Shown here: piece by piece, positions 13,695 through 24,364 of the stretch
How positions within the stretch are numbered: the stretch's first letter is position 1
Layout: every line of letters starts with the position of its first letter
From: Clostridiaceae bacterium
Lineage (GTDB): Bacteria; Bacillota; Clostridia; Oscillospirales; Acutalibacteraceae
NCBI GenBank assembly: GCA_016287385.1
Contig: JAEEWM010000002.1
Location: forward strand, 124,001 to 188,000
Length of the DNA stretch: 64,000 bases
Direction: 5' to 3'
Made by a program: the position numbers and the translations under genes
The notes under the pieces: model-generated
The model's database searches: none
Told to the model about the DNA's origin: nothing
The model's input: only the letters and a program-made list of their open reading frames with translations

Positions 13695-14238
13695 ACTTAA
13701 AGAAAAAATATCCGCGATTAAAAATCATCCCAAACTGCTTTTTATAACAGGTCTTGCGGGCATACTTCTGATTTTTCTGTCCGGTTATATACCGAAAGTC
13801 GGAAAGGCGACCGCCGCTAAGCCTTCCGGGATTACGGCGGAGCAATACCGTGTGATAATCAGGAATAATGTCCGCGATATCGTAAAAGGCATTACGGGGG
13901 ATGAAAATCCTACGGTGGTGATAACCCTTGAAAGCGGGATAAGATACGATTACGCAAACGAAAAAGAAAGCGACACTTCCGCTTCAAGCGGCAGAGAAAC
14001 CGAGGAAAACCGAAAGGCGACAAAGCAGTCGTACATAACCGTGCGCGAGGCGGACGGCGGTGAAAAGCCGCTGATCGTTACCGAGATGATGCCGGAAATA
14101 CGGGGTGTCGCAATAGTCTGCGCATACGGCGACAGTCCCGACGTGGCGCAGAGAATCGGGGACGCCGTCACCGCGGCGCTGAATATTACATCGCAGAGAG
14201 TATATGTGTCAGGAGGAATATACAGTGAAAAAAGGTAA
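13687..14238 (+). CDS. spoIIIAG: Stage III sporulation protein AG
   Basis: A 183-residue bitopic protein with one membrane segment (PKLLFITGLAGILLIFLSG, about 18-36). A soluble domain follows, with the ring-building motif region VIICxxGD-like (IRGVAIVCAYGDSPDVAQRIGDAV). SpoIIIAG forms a large ring in the intermembrane space. A charged, low-complexity insert (about 97-118) precedes the last beta strands. It overlaps spoIIIAH by 14 bases. Confidence 0.9.
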   Translation: MGKLKEKISAIKNHPKLLFITGLAGILLIFLSGYIPKVGKATAAKPSGITAEQYRVIIRNNVRDIVKGITGDENPTVVITLESGIRYDYANEKESDTSASSGRETEENRKATKQSYITVREADGGEKPLIVTEMMPEIRGVAIVCAYGDSPDVAQRIGDAVTAALNITSQRVYVSGGIYSEKR

Positions 14239-14761
14239 GGTTTTTACAAAAGGTCAGGCAATTCTGGTGGTAATGGTGCTGTGCCTCGGCGCGGCGGTAT
14301 GGCTTAACATGAAGTTTTCTTCAAAAGAGAAATATCTGGGCGAGGCGGCGTACGTAAGCGGCGATTCGTCGCCCGAAGCGGTCGCGACCTCCGCAAAGGT
14401 AGGCGCCGCCGATAAAAACTATTTTGATACCGTTCGCGGTGAGCGAAACGCAAACCTGAAGAAACAGCAGGAACTGGTGGAAGAGTCGCTCAAATCGTCC
14501 TCGCTCTCCGATGAAGAGAAGAGCGCCGCCGTCGACAGAATAGCCGAGCTTGTTTCCCGCATGGAAAAGGAAAACAATATCGAAACCCTGCTTAAAGGCA
14601 AGGATTTCGCAGACGCGGTGGTAATAATAGGGGATAAAGACGTAAACGTCATAGTGAAATCGGACGGATTGACGACTACCCAAACGCTTCAGATACAGGA
14701 TATCATCACTTCCCAGACCAGTATTCCGCTCGCAAATATTAAAATTGTTCCCGTAAAATAG
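14225..14761 (+). CDS. spoIIIAH: Stage III sporulation protein AH
   Basis: SpoIIIAH is the mother-cell partner of SpoIIQ in the feeding channel. The 178-residue protein has a short cytoplasmic start, one membrane segment (AILVVMVLCLGAAVWLNM), a coiled-coil stretch rich in Glu/Lys and a YscJ/FliF-like C-terminal domain (VVIIGDKDVNVIVKSDG). The track starts at an ATG inside the SD region. AGGAGG at 14211-14216 instead sets the GTG at 14225 as the start. It is the last gene of the operon. Confidence 0.9.
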   Translation: MKKGKVFTKGQAILVVMVLCLGAAVWLNMKFSSKEKYLGEAAYVSGDSSPEAVATSAKVGAADKNYFDTVRGERNANLKKQQELVEESLKSSSLSDEEKSAAVDRIAELVSRMEKENNIETLLKGKDFADAVVIIGDKDVNVIVKSDGLTTTQTLQIQDIITSQTSIPLANIKIVPVK

Positions 14762-14790
14762 TTGTGATTTTATTAAAAGTGTGATATAAT
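14762..14790 (+). promoter_or_regulatory. Sigma-A-like promoter of the Asp23 gene
   Basis: TTGTGA, a 17-base spacer and TATAAT, starting just after the spoIIIAH stop. This lets the Asp23 gene be expressed outside sporulation. Confidence 0.65.
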
Positions 14791-14832
14791 ACCTCTGTAA
14801 ACATAAAAATCCCATAAAGCGGAGGAATAAAT

Positions 14833-15189
14833 ATGCAGGAAAACAAAACCGAATTAAACGTATCCATACAGGTGCTTGAAAAAATGGCGCAGATAGCCGC
14901 CTGCGAAATTGAGGGCGTTACCGGGCTTTCAAAAAGAGCTATTGATATCAAGGGCTCATTTAAGTCAAAAAGCGTTTTCAAGGGCGTAAGAGCGGAAAAC
15001 ATCAACGGCGCTATTGAGATCACGGTTTATATCTGCGTTGCCAAGGGCGTTAAGGTGCGCGAGGTGGCAAGCGCGGTGCAGACCAACGTTAAGGATAAAA
15101 TACAGACTATGACGGGCACCGTGGTGACAAAAGTAAACGTATTTGTCGCGGACATATCCATCCCTGACGAAGAAGCGCAAGAAGCGTAA
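14833..15189 (+). CDS. Asp23/Gls24 family envelope stress response protein
   Basis: A 118-residue Asp23/Gls24 (YqhY-like) protein. The family pattern is visible: VSIQVLEKMAQIAACEIEGV at the start, then EITVYICVAKGVKVREVASAVQ and a late VNVFVADI. YqhY relatives next to sporulation or fatty-acid genes influence acetyl-CoA carboxylase in Bacillus, but no such partner is in the window. GGAGGAATAA precedes the ATG. It ends at a bidirectional terminator shared with rpsT. Confidence 0.88.
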   Translation: MQENKTELNVSIQVLEKMAQIAACEIEGVTGLSKRAIDIKGSFKSKSVFKGVRAENINGAIEITVYICVAKGVKVREVASAVQTNVKDKIQTMTGTVVTKVNVFVADISIPDEEAQEA

Positions 15190-15207
15190 AACCAAATAAA
15201 AAAATAA

Positions 15208-15233
15208 GCCGGAGAGGTTGTTTCCTCTCCGGC
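15208..15233. terminator. Bidirectional terminator between asp23 and rpsT
   Basis: The 10-bp stem GCCGGAGAGG / CCTCTCCGGC with a 6-base loop has A-rich sequence on its left and T-rich sequence on its right. It can end both converging transcripts. Confidence 0.85.
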
Positions 15234-15245
15234 ATTTATTTTGCC

Positions 15246-15503
15246 TTACGCCTTGTTGAGTTTTTTGACAAGCGCGCTCTTTTTTCTTGCGGCGTTATTC
15301 TTGTGAAGCAGACCTTTTCCGGCTGCTTTGTCAATTTTTGCAACAGCGTTCTTTACCGCCTCGTCAGCGCCTTCCGCTTTCGCGTCTATCGCGGCGTCAG
15401 CCTTTTTAATGGCTGTTTTGAGGGCGGAACGTGCGGCCTTGTTGCGCTCGTTGTTGGCACGGCTTACGGCAACACGCTTTTTTGCGGATTTGATATTCGG
15501 CAT
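15246..15503 (-). CDS. rpsT: 30S ribosomal protein S20
   Basis: An 85-residue basic helical protein starting MPNIKSAKKRVAVSRAN, the conserved S20 start, which binds the 5' domain of 16S rRNA. The track begins five codons upstream at an ATG that overlaps the GGGAGG SD, so I use 15503. It is downstream of rpoC, with its own promoter in the 74-bp gap. Confidence 0.95.
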   Translation of the reverse strand: MPNIKSAKKRVAVSRANNERNKAARSALKTAIKKADAAIDAKAEGADEAVKNAVAKIDKAAGKGLLHKNNAARKKSALVKKLNKA

Positions 15504-15536
15504 GGTAACACCTCCCATTTTTCATACGACAAAGGT

Positions 15537-15565
15537 ATGATATCATATCTTTACTGAATTTGCAA
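15537..15565 (-). promoter_or_regulatory. Promoter of rpsT
   Basis: On the minus strand, TTGCAA, a 17-base spacer and TATCAT upstream of the S20 start. rpoBC readthrough may also supply rpsT, as no terminator is visible between them. Confidence 0.6.
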
Positions 15566-15577
15566 GATTTTTATAAA

Positions 15578-18500
15578 TCAGTCTTCATAATCGGGGTTTA
15601 TTTCCGCCGATTTCATACCCGTACCGGCGGGAATGAGCTGACCGATAATAACGTTTTCTTTAAGTCCGAACAGCGGGTCTTCCTTGCCCTTTATCGCCGC
15701 TTCGGTGAGCACTCTCGTGGTCTCCTGGAACGAAGCCGCGGACATAAACGACTCGGTAGCGAGGGACGCCTTGGTTATACCGAGAAGCGTCGGCTTGTAA
15801 ACCGCCTTTGTAAGACCCTCTTCGCCTGCCGCCGTGCGCCTGTCGATTTCGGCGTTGGCATTGGCAATATCCCTGTATTCGTAACTCATATCCTGGATAA
15901 GGTCGGTTGAACCCGGGTCGAGGACTTTAAGCTTTCTCATCATCTGGCGGACGATTATTTCGATATGCTTATCGTTGATATCAACACCCTGTGTGCGGTA
16001 AGCGTTCTGAATTTCCGCGATGATGTATTCCTCAACCGCCTCGGGGCCTTGCGCTTCAAGTATATCCTGCGGATATTTGGCGCCCGGAATAAGCAGGTCG
16101 CCCGCGGCAACCGTATCGCCGTCGTTTACAAGTATCCTTGAACCGTACGGGATAGTGACCTTCTCTTCCTCCATGGTTTCCTCGTTGTTGATAAAGAGAA
16201 CGTTGCTCTTCTTTTCCGCAACTATGCGGACTCTGCCCGAAATCTTGGCTATAAGACCGCAGCGCTTGGGTCTTCTTGCTTCGAACAGCTCTTCAACGCG
16301 GGGAAGACCCTGCGTGATATCCTCGGTAGAAGCGATACCGCCTGTGTGGAAGGTACGCATCGTAAGCTGTGTGCCCGGTTCGCCTATCGACTGCGCCGCG
16401 ACTATACCGACCGCTTCGCCTACCGTTACCGGCTTATTGGTGGCAAGGTTCGCGCCGTAGCACTTGCGGCATACGCCGTGGTGCGAATGGCAGGTGAGTA
16501 CCGAACGGATTTCAACGCGCTCAATACCCGCGGCGACAATGCGCTTTGCGTCCTCTTTGGTCATCATGCGGTCTGTGTCGCAAATGACCTCGCCGGTTTT
16601 CGGGTCGACCGCCGGGTGGAGAAGGAATCTGCCCACAAGGCGCTCTTCGAGGGTTTCAAGTATATGGTTGCCGTCCTTGATATCCGAAACGGTAAGACCT
16701 TCTTCGGTACCGCAGTCGTTTTCACGGACTATAACGTCCTGTGAAACGTCGACAAGACGGCGGGTAAGATATCCGGAGTCGGCGGTACGAAGCGCGGTAT
16801 CGGCAAGACCTTTACGCGCACCGCGTGAAGAAATGAAATACTCGAGAACGTTAAGTCCTTCACGGTAATTGGCTCGGATGGGAACCTCTATAACCTTACC
16901 GGCGGTGTTGGCTATAAGTCCGCGCATGCCCGCGAGCTGTCTTATCTGACTCATGGAGCCGCGCGCGCCGGAATCAGCCATCATGAATATCGGATTGAAT
17001 TCGTCAAGGTTTCCTTTAAGGGCGTCCGCAACGTCTTCGGTCGCCTTGTTCCATATTTCTATTACGTGGCGGCTGCGCTCGTCGTTGCTTAACAGTCCGC
17101 GGTTGTATTGAAGCGTAATGGCGTCAATATCCTTCTCCGCCTGGGCGAGTATTTCCGCCTTCGCCGGAGGAATTACCGCGTCGGTTACGGCAACCGTGAT
17201 AGCGCCCTTGGTGGAATACTTAAAGCCGGTGGCTTTGATTTTATCGAGAACTATCGACGAAACGCTCGTTCCGTGAAGATCGATACAGCGTTCGATAATT
17301 TTGCCGAGCTGCTTTTTGCCGACCTTGTTCTGAATAATGTCGTCGTTGCTGTCAACGGTTTTCTTGGTCGGGTCTTTAATACCGAATGACCATTCGAGGT
17401 CAAACTCGTGACCGGGCAATGATCTGTCTACAAATCCCAGATCCTGCGGTATTGACTCGTTGAATATTATGAAGCCGACGGTGCACCATACAAGGCCGTG
17501 ATTACCGTTTTCATCGGTCATCCTCACTCTTATCGGCGCGTGAAGTCCGATAAGACCGTCGTTATACGCCATGACCGCCTCGTTCTTATCGCGGAAAACC
17601 TTGTTGGTTCCCGTTTCGTCGGATTTTACAATGGTAAGGTAATAAGAACCGAGTACCATATCCTGCGTGGGAACGCTTACCGGTTTGCCGTCTGACGGTT
17701 TTAACAGGTTGTTTGCGGCGAGCATAAGGAAGCGTGCTTCCGCCTGCGCTTCTGCGGAAAGCGGAATATGAATAGCCATCTGGTCGCCGTCGAAGTCTGC
17801 GTTATACGCGGTACAAACGAGCGGATGAAGCTTTAACGCCTTACCTTCCACGAGAACCGGCTCAAACGCCTGAATACCGAGTCTGTGAAGTGTGGGCGCG
17901 CGGTTAAGAAGAACGGGGTGCTCTTTTATAACCATTTCAAGCGCGTCCCAAACCTCTGTAGAGGCACGGTCAACCATCTTTCTCGCCGTCTTGATGTTGG
18001 TTACCGCCTTGGTCTCAACCAAACGCTTCATTACGAACGGCTTGAACAGCTCGAGCGCCATTTCCTTCGGAACGCCGCACTGATACATTTTAAGCTCAGG
18101 ACCGACGACTATAACCGAACGTCCGGAATAGTCGACGCGCTTACCGAGCAGGTTCTGACGGAAGCGTCCCTGCTTACCTTTAAGCATATCCGAAAGGGAT
18201 TTGAGCGCGCGGTTGTTCGGTCCCGTAACCGGTTTGCCGCGGCGGCCGTTGTCTATCAGGGCGTCAACCGCTTCCTGAAGCATTCTCTTCTCGTTGCGAA
18301 CGATAATATCGGGCGCGCCGAGGTCAAGAAGCCTTTTAAGGCGGTTGTTTCTGTTTATAACTCTTCTGTAAAGGTCGTTGAGGTCGCTTGTGGCGAACCT
18401 GCCGCCGTCGAGCTGTACCATCGGGCGCAGATCGGGCGGAATTACCGGAAGAACGTCGAGTATCATCCATTCGGGTCTGTTACCCGAAAGACGGAACGAC

Positions 18501-19147
18501 TCGAGAACTTCAAGACGCTTTAAGAGTCTTATTCTCTTCTGACCGGAAGATTCATCAAGCTCCTTGCGGAGTTCGTCGCAGGTCTTGTCAAGGTCAATTT
18601 CACACAGAAGCTCTTTTATGGCTTCGGCGCCCATACCGGCTTTGAAGTCGTCCTCATATTTCTCGCGCATATCGTTATATTGCTTTTCGTTGAGGAGCTG
18701 TTTCTTTTCAAGCGGCGTGGTGCCGGGATCGGTAACTATATACTGCGAGAAATACAGCACGTGTTCAAGCGCCTTGGGTGAAATATCAAGTGCGAGACCC
18801 ATGCGTGAGGGTATCGTTTTGAAATACCAGATATGCGAAACGGGGGCGGCAAGCTCGATAGAGCCCATGCGCTCGCGGCGCACTTTCGCGCTTGTGACCT
18901 CAACGCCGCAGCGTTCGCATATTTTACCTTTATAGCGGATACGCTTGTATTTACCGCAGTGGCATTCCCAGTCCTTGGTGGGCCCGAAAATCTTTTCGCA
19001 GAAAAGGCCTTCCACTTCAGGTTTAAGTGAGCGGTAGTTAATGGTCTCGGGCTTGGTTACTTCGCCGTAAGACCAGCTTCTTATCTGCTCGGGTGAGGCA
19101 AGACCTATTTTTATAGATTCAAATTTTATATCGTTCTGATTATCCAT
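15578..19147 (-). CDS. rpoC: RNA polymerase subunit beta'
   Basis: The 1189-residue beta' subunit. The N-terminal zinc ribbon [20 protein letters not shown] is present, followed by the lid/rudder region. The absolutely conserved catalytic [12 protein letters not shown] holds the active-site magnesium. A second zinc site ([11 protein letters not shown]) lies in the last third. The length is normal for Clostridia, with no large insertion. It follows rpoB by 18 bases on the same strand. Confidence 0.98.
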   Translation of the reverse strand: MDNQNDIKFESIKIGLASPEQIRSWSYGEVTKPETINYRSLKPEVEGLFCEKIFGPTKDWECHCGKYKRIRYKGKICERCGVEVTSAKVRRERMGSIELAAPVSHIWYFKTIPSRMGLALDISPKALEHVLYFSQYIVTDPGTTPLEKKQLLNEKQYNDMREKYEDDFKAGMGAEAIKELLCEIDLDKTCDELRKELDESSGQKRIRLLKRLEVLESFRLSGNRPEWMILDVLPVIPPDLRPMVQLDGGRFATSDLNDLYRRVINRNNRLKRLLDLGAPDIIVRNEKRMLQEAVDALIDNGRRGKPVTGPNNRALKSLSDMLKGKQGRFRQNLLGKRVDYSGRSVIVVGPELKMYQCGVPKEMALELFKPFVMKRLVETKAVTNIKTARKMVDRASTEVWDALEMVIKEHPVLLNRAPTLHRLGIQAFEPVLVEGKALKLHPLVCTAYNADFDGDQMAIHIPLSAEAQAEARFLMLAANNLLKPSDGKPVSVPTQDMVLGSYYLTIVKSDETGTNKVFRDKNEAVMAYNDGLIGLHAPIRVRMTDENGNHGLVWCTVGFIIFNESIPQDLGFVDRSLPGHEFDLEWSFGIKDPTKKTVDSNDDIIQNKVGKKQLGKIIERCIDLHGTSVSSIVLDKIKATGFKYSTKGAITVAVTDAVIPPAKAEILAQAEKDIDAITLQYNRGLLSNDERSRHVIEIWNKATEDVADALKGNLDEFNPIFMMADSGARGSMSQIRQLAGMRGLIANTAGKVIEVPIRANYREGLNVLEYFISSRGARKGLADTALRTADSGYLTRRLVDVSQDVIVRENDCGTEEGLTVSDIKDGNHILETLEERLVGRFLLHPAVDPKTGEVICDTDRMMTKEDAKRIVAAGIERVEIRSVLTCHSHHGVCRKCYGANLATNKPVTVGEAVGIVAAQSIGEPGTQLTMRTFHTGGIASTEDITQGLPRVEELFEARRPKRCGLIAKISGRVRIVAEKKSNVLFINNEETMEEEKVTIPYGSRILVNDGDTVAAGDLLIPGAKYPQDILEAQGPEAVEEYIIAEIQNAYRTQGVDINDKHIEIIVRQMMRKLKVLDPGSTDLIQDMSYEYRDIANANAEIDRRTAAGEEGLTKAVYKPTLLGITKASLATESFMSAASFQETTRVLTEAAIKGKEDPLFGLKENVIIGQLIPAGTGMKSAEINPDYED

Positions 19148-19165
19148 AACGCAAGCTTTACCTCC

Positions 19166-22100
19166 TTATATTTCTTCCGATTCGTCGGCTTCCGTTATAT
19201 CGTCGCCGTTTTCATCCTGAAGTTCGTAACCGTCGAGTTCACCCTCAACGACTACGCTTTCGTCTTCAAAATAAACGGGCGTGTTTTTGCCGAAGCCGGT
19301 ATCGTCATCATCAAACTTCTGCTTGAGGTCGACTTCAAATCCGTCTCTGTCGAGTACGCGGATGTCAAGACCGAGGGACTGAAGCTCTTTGATAAGAACC
19401 TTGAACGATTCGGGCGTTCCCGCCTTCGGAACGTTCTGACCCTTGACTATCGCCTCGTAGGTCTTAACTCTGCCAACAACGTCGTCGGATTTGACCGTGA
19501 GTATTTCCTGGAGCGTGTATGCCGCGCCGTACGCTTCGAGCGCCCAGACTTCCATTTCACCGAAGCGCTGACCGCCGAACTGCGCCTTACCGCCGAGCGG
19601 CTGCTGAGTTACCAGCGAGTACGGACCGGTAGACCTCGCGTGAATCTTATCGTCAACCAGGTGATGAAGCTTGAGGTAGTACATATAACCTACCGTTACG
19701 CGGTTGTCGAACGGTTCGCCGGTTCTGCCGTCATAAAGCTGAACCTTGCCGTCCTCCGGCATGCCGGCGAGCTTGAAGCACTCGCGGATGTCGGATTCGT
19801 GCGCGCCGTCAAATACCGGCGTGCAGATGTTCCAGCCGAGCGCCTTGGCGGCGTAACCCAGGTGAACTTCAAGAACCTGTCCGATATTCATACGTGAAGG
19901 AACGCCCAGGGGGTTGAGAACTATATCAAGCGGCGTACCGTCCGGCAGGAAAGGCATATCCTCACTCGGAAGTATGCGCGAAACAACGCCCTTGTTACCG
20001 TGACGTCCCGCCATCTTATCGCCGACTGAAATTTTACGCTTCTGCGCAATATAGCAGCGGACGACGTCGTTTACGCCGGGACTGAGCTCCGATGAATTCT
20101 CGCGGTTGAAGACTTTAACGTCGACAATAACGCCGTATTCGCCGTGAGGAACGCGAAGCGAAGTATCTCTTACCTCACGCGCCTTTTCGCCGAATATCGC
20201 GCGCAGGAGCCGCTCCTCCGCGGTAAGCTCGGTCTCGCCCTTCGGGGTTACCTTGCCGACGAGTATATCGCCGGATTTAACCTCGGCGCCGATTCTTATG
20301 ATTCCGCGTTCGTCAAGGTCTTTGAGCGCGTCTTCACCGACGTTCGGTATATCTCGCGTGATTTCTTCCTTGCCGAGCTTGGTATCTCTTGATTCGATTT
20401 CGTATTCTTCTATATGAATGGAGGTGTAAACGTCATCACGTACAAGGCGTTCGTTTAAGAGAACCGCGTCCTCGTAGTTGTAGCCCTCCCAGGTCATAAA
20501 GCCGATAAGCGCGTTTCTGCCGAGCGAGATTTCGCCGTTGCTGGTCGCGGGACCGTCTGCGATTACCTCATCCGCCGAAACCTTCTGACCGACTGATACT
20601 ATCGGTTTCTGGTTAATGCAGGTCGCGTGATTTGAACGCAGGAACTTAATGAGGTTGTATTCGTCAATTTCGCCGTCCTTTGCGCGTATCTTAATTGTAT
20701 CCGCGCTGACGTAGGTCACCGTGCCGGCGCGCTTGGCAAGCACCACAACGCCCGAGTCAATAGCCGCCTTATATTCCATACCGGTCGCAACTATCGGATT
20801 TTCGGGGCGCAGGAGCGGCACCGCCTGCTTCTGCATGTTCGAGCCCATGAGCGCACGGTTGGTATCGTCGTTTTCAAGGAACGGTATCATGGCTGTCGCT
20901 ACCGAAACCACCATTTTCGGCGAAACGTCCATAAAGTCGGCGCGGCTCGCCTCCATTTCGTGGAAGCCGTCGCGGTAACGGGCGTTAACCTTCTTGCGGA
21001 CAAAATAGCCGTTCTCATCGAGCGGTTCGTTCGCCTGAGCGACAACGTACTCGTCTTCCTCATCCGCCGACATGTAGACAACTTCGTCAAGCACCTTGCC
21101 GGTCTTTTTGTCAACACGGCGGAACGGCGCTTCGATAAAGCCGTATTTATTTATTCTCGCATAGGTCGCAAGATAGGAGATAAGACCGATGTTCGGACCT
21201 TCCGGAGTCTCTATCGGGCACATGCGTCCGTAATGAGTGTAGTGAACGTCGCGCACCTCAAACGAAGCACGGTCTCTTGAAAGACCGCCGGGACCCAGCG
21301 CCGAAAGACGGCGCTTGTGGGTAAGCTCGGAAAGAGGGTTGGTCTGGTCCATAAACTGCGAAAGCGGAGAAGAACCGAAGAACTCTCTTATCGCCGCCAC
21401 TACGGGACGGATATTGATAAGCGACTGCGGCGTGGTGTTTTCAAGGTCCTGAAGCTGGAGCGTCATCTTTTCGCGGACAACTCTTTCCATACGGGCAAAG
21501 CCGATGCGGAACTGATTCTGCAAAAGCTCGCCGACCGAGCGGATTCTGCGGTTGCCCAGGTGGTCGATATCGTCTACCGAACCGACGTCGTAGGGAAGAC
21601 CGAGGAAATAGTTGACGCTTGCGAAGATATCGTCAAGCGTGATGTGTTTCGGAATGAGCACGTCAACGCTCTCGACAAGGGCGGCTTTGAGCGCTTTCTT
21701 GTCAAGACCCTCGTCGAGTATTTCTTTGAGAACGTCAAAGCTTACCTTTTCGTTTACGCCCTGCGCGTCGAGGTCGGCAAGCTCTTTCGGAGTCAGCTTG
21801 ACAAAGTCCTTAAGCTCGACCATTTTATTGGTCAGTATCTTGACTTCGGTCGTGTGACCTTCGAAATCGGTGACGTTGACGTACGCCTCAAAGACGCCGT
21901 GCGCTTCGAAGTCCTGCGCCATTTCGCGCGTTACGGTAACGCCCGGCTCGGCTAAAAGCTCACCGGTAAGCGGGTCCGCGACGGGGCGCGAAAGCACTCT
22001 GCCCCGAATACGCGCGCCGAGAGAAAGCTTCTTGTTGTATTTGTAGCGGCCGACGCGGGAAAGGTCATACCTGTGAACGTCAAAGAACATCTGCTCCAAA

Positions 22101-22861
22101 TACGCCTTTGCGCCGTCAAGCGTTACCGGCTCACTCGGGCGGAGTTTTTTGTAAACCTCTACAAGACCGTCGTCTGTATTCTTGGTCTCGTCCGCTTCAA
22201 GAGTGGCGGCAAGGCGCTCGTCGTCGCCTAAAAGCTCGCGTATTTGCTGATTACTGCCGATGCCCAAAGCGCGAACAAACGCGGTTATGGGAAGTTTCCT
22301 GTTTTTGTCTATACGGACGTAAAGCACGTCGTTGGGGCTTGTTTCGTATTCAAGCCACGCACCGCGGTTCGGGATAATGGTTGAGGAAAACAGACGCTTG
22401 CCGGTCTTTTCGTCCGCCTTCTCGGCATAGTATATACCCGGCGAACGGACAAGCTGAGATACGATTGCGCGTTCGGCGCCGTTGATTACGAACGTGCCCG
22501 AATCGGTCATTATCGGGAAATCGCCCATAAAGACTTCGCTTTCCTTGATCTCGCCGGTCTCGTTGTTGAGCAGGCGGGCGGTAACGCGAAGAGGCGCGGC
22601 GTAGGTCGTATCACGCGCTTTGCATTCAGCCACGTCATACTTCGGCTGCTCGTCTATCCTGTAATCGATGAAGCTCAAAACGAGATTTCCGCTGTAATCG
22701 GTAATGGCTGACATATCCTTGAAGACCTCTTTCAGTCCCTCGCGGATAAACCAGTTGTATGAATCTTTTTGTACTTCAATGAGGTTCGGCATATCGATGA
22801 CTTCATTGATTTTGGAAAAGGTCATACGGGTGTTATTGCCCAGTTTTACGGGCTTAACCAT
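19166..22861 (-). CDS. rpoB: RNA polymerase subunit beta
   Basis: The 1231-residue beta subunit. The rifampicin pocket region is intact ([20 protein letters not shown], then [16 protein letters not shown]). An acidic tail ends the protein. The track starts at an ATG five codons upstream, but ATGGAGA there works as the SD for the next [20 protein letters not shown] matches the usual clostridial start, so I use 22861. Unlike in most bacteria, rplJ-rplL are not directly upstream. A consensus promoter and a leader with a possible attenuator precede rpoB. Confidence 0.97.
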   Translation of the reverse strand: MVKPVKLGNNTRMTFSKINEVIDMPNLIEVQKDSYNWFIREGLKEVFKDMSAITDYSGNLVLSFIDYRIDEQPKYDVAECKARDTTYAAPLRVTARLLNNETGEIKESEVFMGDFPIMTDSGTFVINGAERAIVSQLVRSPGIYYAEKADEKTGKRLFSSTIIPNRGAWLEYETSPNDVLYVRIDKNRKLPITAFVRALGIGSNQQIRELLGDDERLAATLEADETKNTDDGLVEVYKKLRPSEPVTLDGAKAYLEQMFFDVHRYDLSRVGRYKYNKKLSLGARIRGRVLSRPVADPLTGELLAEPGVTVTREMAQDFEAHGVFEAYVNVTDFEGHTTEVKILTNKMVELKDFVKLTPKELADLDAQGVNEKVSFDVLKEILDEGLDKKALKAALVESVDVLIPKHITLDDIFASVNYFLGLPYDVGSVDDIDHLGNRRIRSVGELLQNQFRIGFARMERVVREKMTLQLQDLENTTPQSLINIRPVVAAIREFFGSSPLSQFMDQTNPLSELTHKRRLSALGPGGLSRDRASFEVRDVHYTHYGRMCPIETPEGPNIGLISYLATYARINKYGFIEAPFRRVDKKTGKVLDEVVYMSADEEDEYVVAQANEPLDENGYFVRKKVNARYRDGFHEMEASRADFMDVSPKMVVSVATAMIPFLENDDTNRALMGSNMQKQAVPLLRPENPIVATGMEYKAAIDSGVVVLAKRAGTVTYVSADTIKIRAKDGEIDEYNLIKFLRSNHATCINQKPIVSVGQKVSADEVIADGPATSNGEISLGRNALIGFMTWEGYNYEDAVLLNERLVRDDVYTSIHIEEYEIESRDTKLGKEEITRDIPNVGEDALKDLDERGIIRIGAEVKSGDILVGKVTPKGETELTAEERLLRAIFGEKAREVRDTSLRVPHGEYGVIVDVKVFNRENSSELSPGVNDVVRCYIAQKRKISVGDKMAGRHGNKGVVSRILPSEDMPFLPDGTPLDIVLNPLGVPSRMNIGQVLEVHLGYAAKALGWNICTPVFDGAHESDIRECFKLAGMPEDGKVQLYDGRTGEPFDNRVTVGYMYYLKLHHLVDDKIHARSTGPYSLVTQQPLGGKAQFGGQRFGEMEVWALEAYGAAYTLQEILTVKSDDVVGRVKTYEAIVKGQNVPKAGTPESFKVLIKELQSLGLDIRVLDRDGFEVDLKQKFDDDDTGFGKNTPVYFEDESVVVEGELDGYELQDENGDDITEADESEEI

Positions 22862-22927
22862 TGCTGATTTCTCCATAGGTGCAGAATCACTCCTAATTAA
22901 AAATTACAAATCTCATAAAATCAGGTG

Positions 22928-22979
22928 AAAAAACGCCTTGAATTTCTCTGTTTTTAACAACAAAAAAATCTAAAAGGCG
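22928..22979 (-). terminator. Possible attenuator in the rpoB leader
   Basis: On the minus strand CGCCTT and AAGGCG, 34 bases apart, are followed directly by six Ts. The enclosed sequence can form a TTTTT/AAAAA inner stem. The structure is weak and AU-rich, so this is a candidate only. It lies between the rpoB promoter and start. Confidence 0.35.
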
Positions 22980-23011
22980 CACATTCCCCCATCATCCAGT
23001 AGTAATAATTG

Positions 23012-23040
23012 ATTATAAACCAGTCAAGCCCTGTTGTCAA
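23012..23040 (-). promoter_or_regulatory. Consensus promoter of rpoBC
   Basis: On the minus strand a perfect TTGACA, 17-base spacer and TATAAT. The expected leader to the rpoB ATG is about 145 nt. Confidence 0.9.
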
Positions 23041-23099
23041 GGAAAATTTTGTGAATTCTTCTATTTTTTTCAAATGCCCTTTTTCGGTATATCCCGCAC

Positions 23100-23129
23100 A
23101 AAAAAACCGACGGGAAAAACTCCCGTCGG
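23100..23129 (-). terminator. Terminator of the ornithine cyclodeaminase-family gene
   Basis: On the minus strand the 9-bp stem CCGACGGGA / TCCCGTCGG around a GTTTT loop is followed by seven Ts. It insulates rpoBC from the gene upstream. Confidence 0.9.
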
Positions 23130-23158
23130 ATAAAGCCGAAAATATCGGTAATGTCATC

Positions 23159-24151
23159 TTAACCCTGCATATCAAAAAACGAGTTAAAGGTACTGTCCTC
23201 TTCACTGCGCTTTCTTGCGGTTTCCGCTATGGCAACGTCGGGACAGCCCATACCCACGATTTGAGCGTAAACCCTCTTTTTCGGGTCGGGCACGTAGGTC
23301 TGTTTGCCGGCAAGCAGCAGACCGATTTCAACGTCGAAAGAGTCTTCAGTTATCTCGCCAAGCTCCGCAAGCGGTTTGAGATTACCTCTGTGAAGCGACT
23401 GCGCGATATGATCGACCGCTATTACGTCCGCCTGACGTACAACGTCAAACTCGACCTCCTTAAATGAGCCCATAGTCATAACGAGGCAACCTTCTTTGAC
23501 CCATGACGCCTTTACAAGGTCGGCGTCCGCGGTGGTTACGGTGATTATGATATCGCTGTCCTTGCACGCCGCCTCGTTATCGGTGCAGTTTACAAGCTCG
23601 AAATCGGCGCCGGCAAATTTTGAAATAAAGTCGAGCCTCGCCTTTTCGCTTAAATCGCACACGTAAACCTTTTTCATTTTAAGTCTCTTGCTCATGCAAA
23701 GCAGACTGGTATAACCCTGAAGCCCCGCGCCGATAATCGTAACGACATCGGTCTTCGCCGCGAGACGCTGCGCCATAATGGCGGGTTGCGCGCCGGTACG
23801 CATATCGGATATCCAGTCGCCGCAGACAAGAGCTTTGAGCAGACCGTTGTGCGGGTCGGTAAGCAGTACGTTGGCTTTAATAAACGGCATGCCGAGTTTT
23901 TTGTTATCGGAATAGCCGCCTACTACTTTTATGCCGGCGATGTCCAGCGGCTTGATGTAATTCGGCATGGAATTAAACCAGCCGTTTACACCGGCGCTGC
24001 TCATATCGGTTGTGATTTTAGGCGGCATGATTATTTCGCCGTTGCCGAACCAGGTCCACGTTTTTTCTACAATGTCGATAGCATCCTCTACGCTTATGTA
24101 TTTTTGCACCGCGGCATTCGTGATAAGACGCGCTTCTTCCTTAAAACTCAA
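23159..24151 (-). CDS. Ornithine cyclodeaminase / mu-crystallin family oxidoreductase
   Basis: An NAD(P)-dependent enzyme of about 330 residues. The family covers ornithine cyclodeaminase, alanine dehydrogenase and imino-acid reductases, so the exact substrate is open. Substrate-side residues include the VKVVGGYSDNKK-like segment and LRTGA-like MRTGAQPAIMAQRLA. The Rossmann loop is IIGAGLQGYTSLLCM. The track's GTG at 24160 overlaps the GAGGTGA SD. The TTG at 24151 (MSFKEEARLITNAAV) is at proper spacing and is preferred, though not certain. It is monocistronic, with its own promoter and strong terminator. Confidence 0.85.
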   Translation of the reverse strand: MSFKEEARLITNAAVQKYISVEDAIDIVEKTWTWFGNGEIIMPPKITTDMSSAGVNGWFNSMPNYIKPLDIAGIKVVGGYSDNKKLGMPFIKANVLLTDPHNGLLKALVCGDWISDMRTGAQPAIMAQRLAAKTDVVTIIGAGLQGYTSLLCMSKRLKMKKVYVCDLSEKARLDFISKFAGADFELVNCTDNEAACKDSDIIITVTTADADLVKASWVKEGCLVMTMGSFKEVEFDVVRQADVIAVDHIAQSLHRGNLKPLAELGEITEDSFDVEIGLLLAGKQTYVPDPKKRVYAQIVGMGCPDVAIAETARKRSEEDSTFNSFFDMQG

Positions 24152-24219
24152 AACAATCACCTCAAAAATAATTATTGTCCGACCTGAAACCGGTCGGTGG
24201 TATAAACTTTCCGTGTACT

Positions 24220-24249
24220 ATTATAACATCGCTATGGCGCTGATTGTAA
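24220..24249 (-). promoter_or_regulatory. Promoter of the ornithine cyclodeaminase-family gene
   Basis: On the minus strand, TTACAA, 18 bases and TATAAT. A small hairpin (CCGACC/GGTCGG, 24179-24197) sits in the leader just before the SD. Confidence 0.55.
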
Positions 24250-24297
24250 GGACATAATTGCGAGATTTTAGCACAAAAGTAAGATTACTGATTACAG

Positions 24298-24325
24298 TTG
24301 ACTTTTTTTTCTACGGTGATATAAT
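24298..24325 (+). promoter_or_regulatory. Promoter of the atp operon
   Basis: TTGACT, a 16-base spacer and TATAAT about 40 bases before atpB. Confidence 0.75.
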
Positions 24326-24364
24326 TATTAGAACAGAAACACAGGGAAAACGGGGTGAGGCGTT

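Noticed and set aside
17885-18523. 212-aa plus-strand ORF opposite rpoC (and similar ones opposite rpoB)
   Set aside because: Antisense shadow in a highly conserved essential gene, with no SD and no family resemblance.
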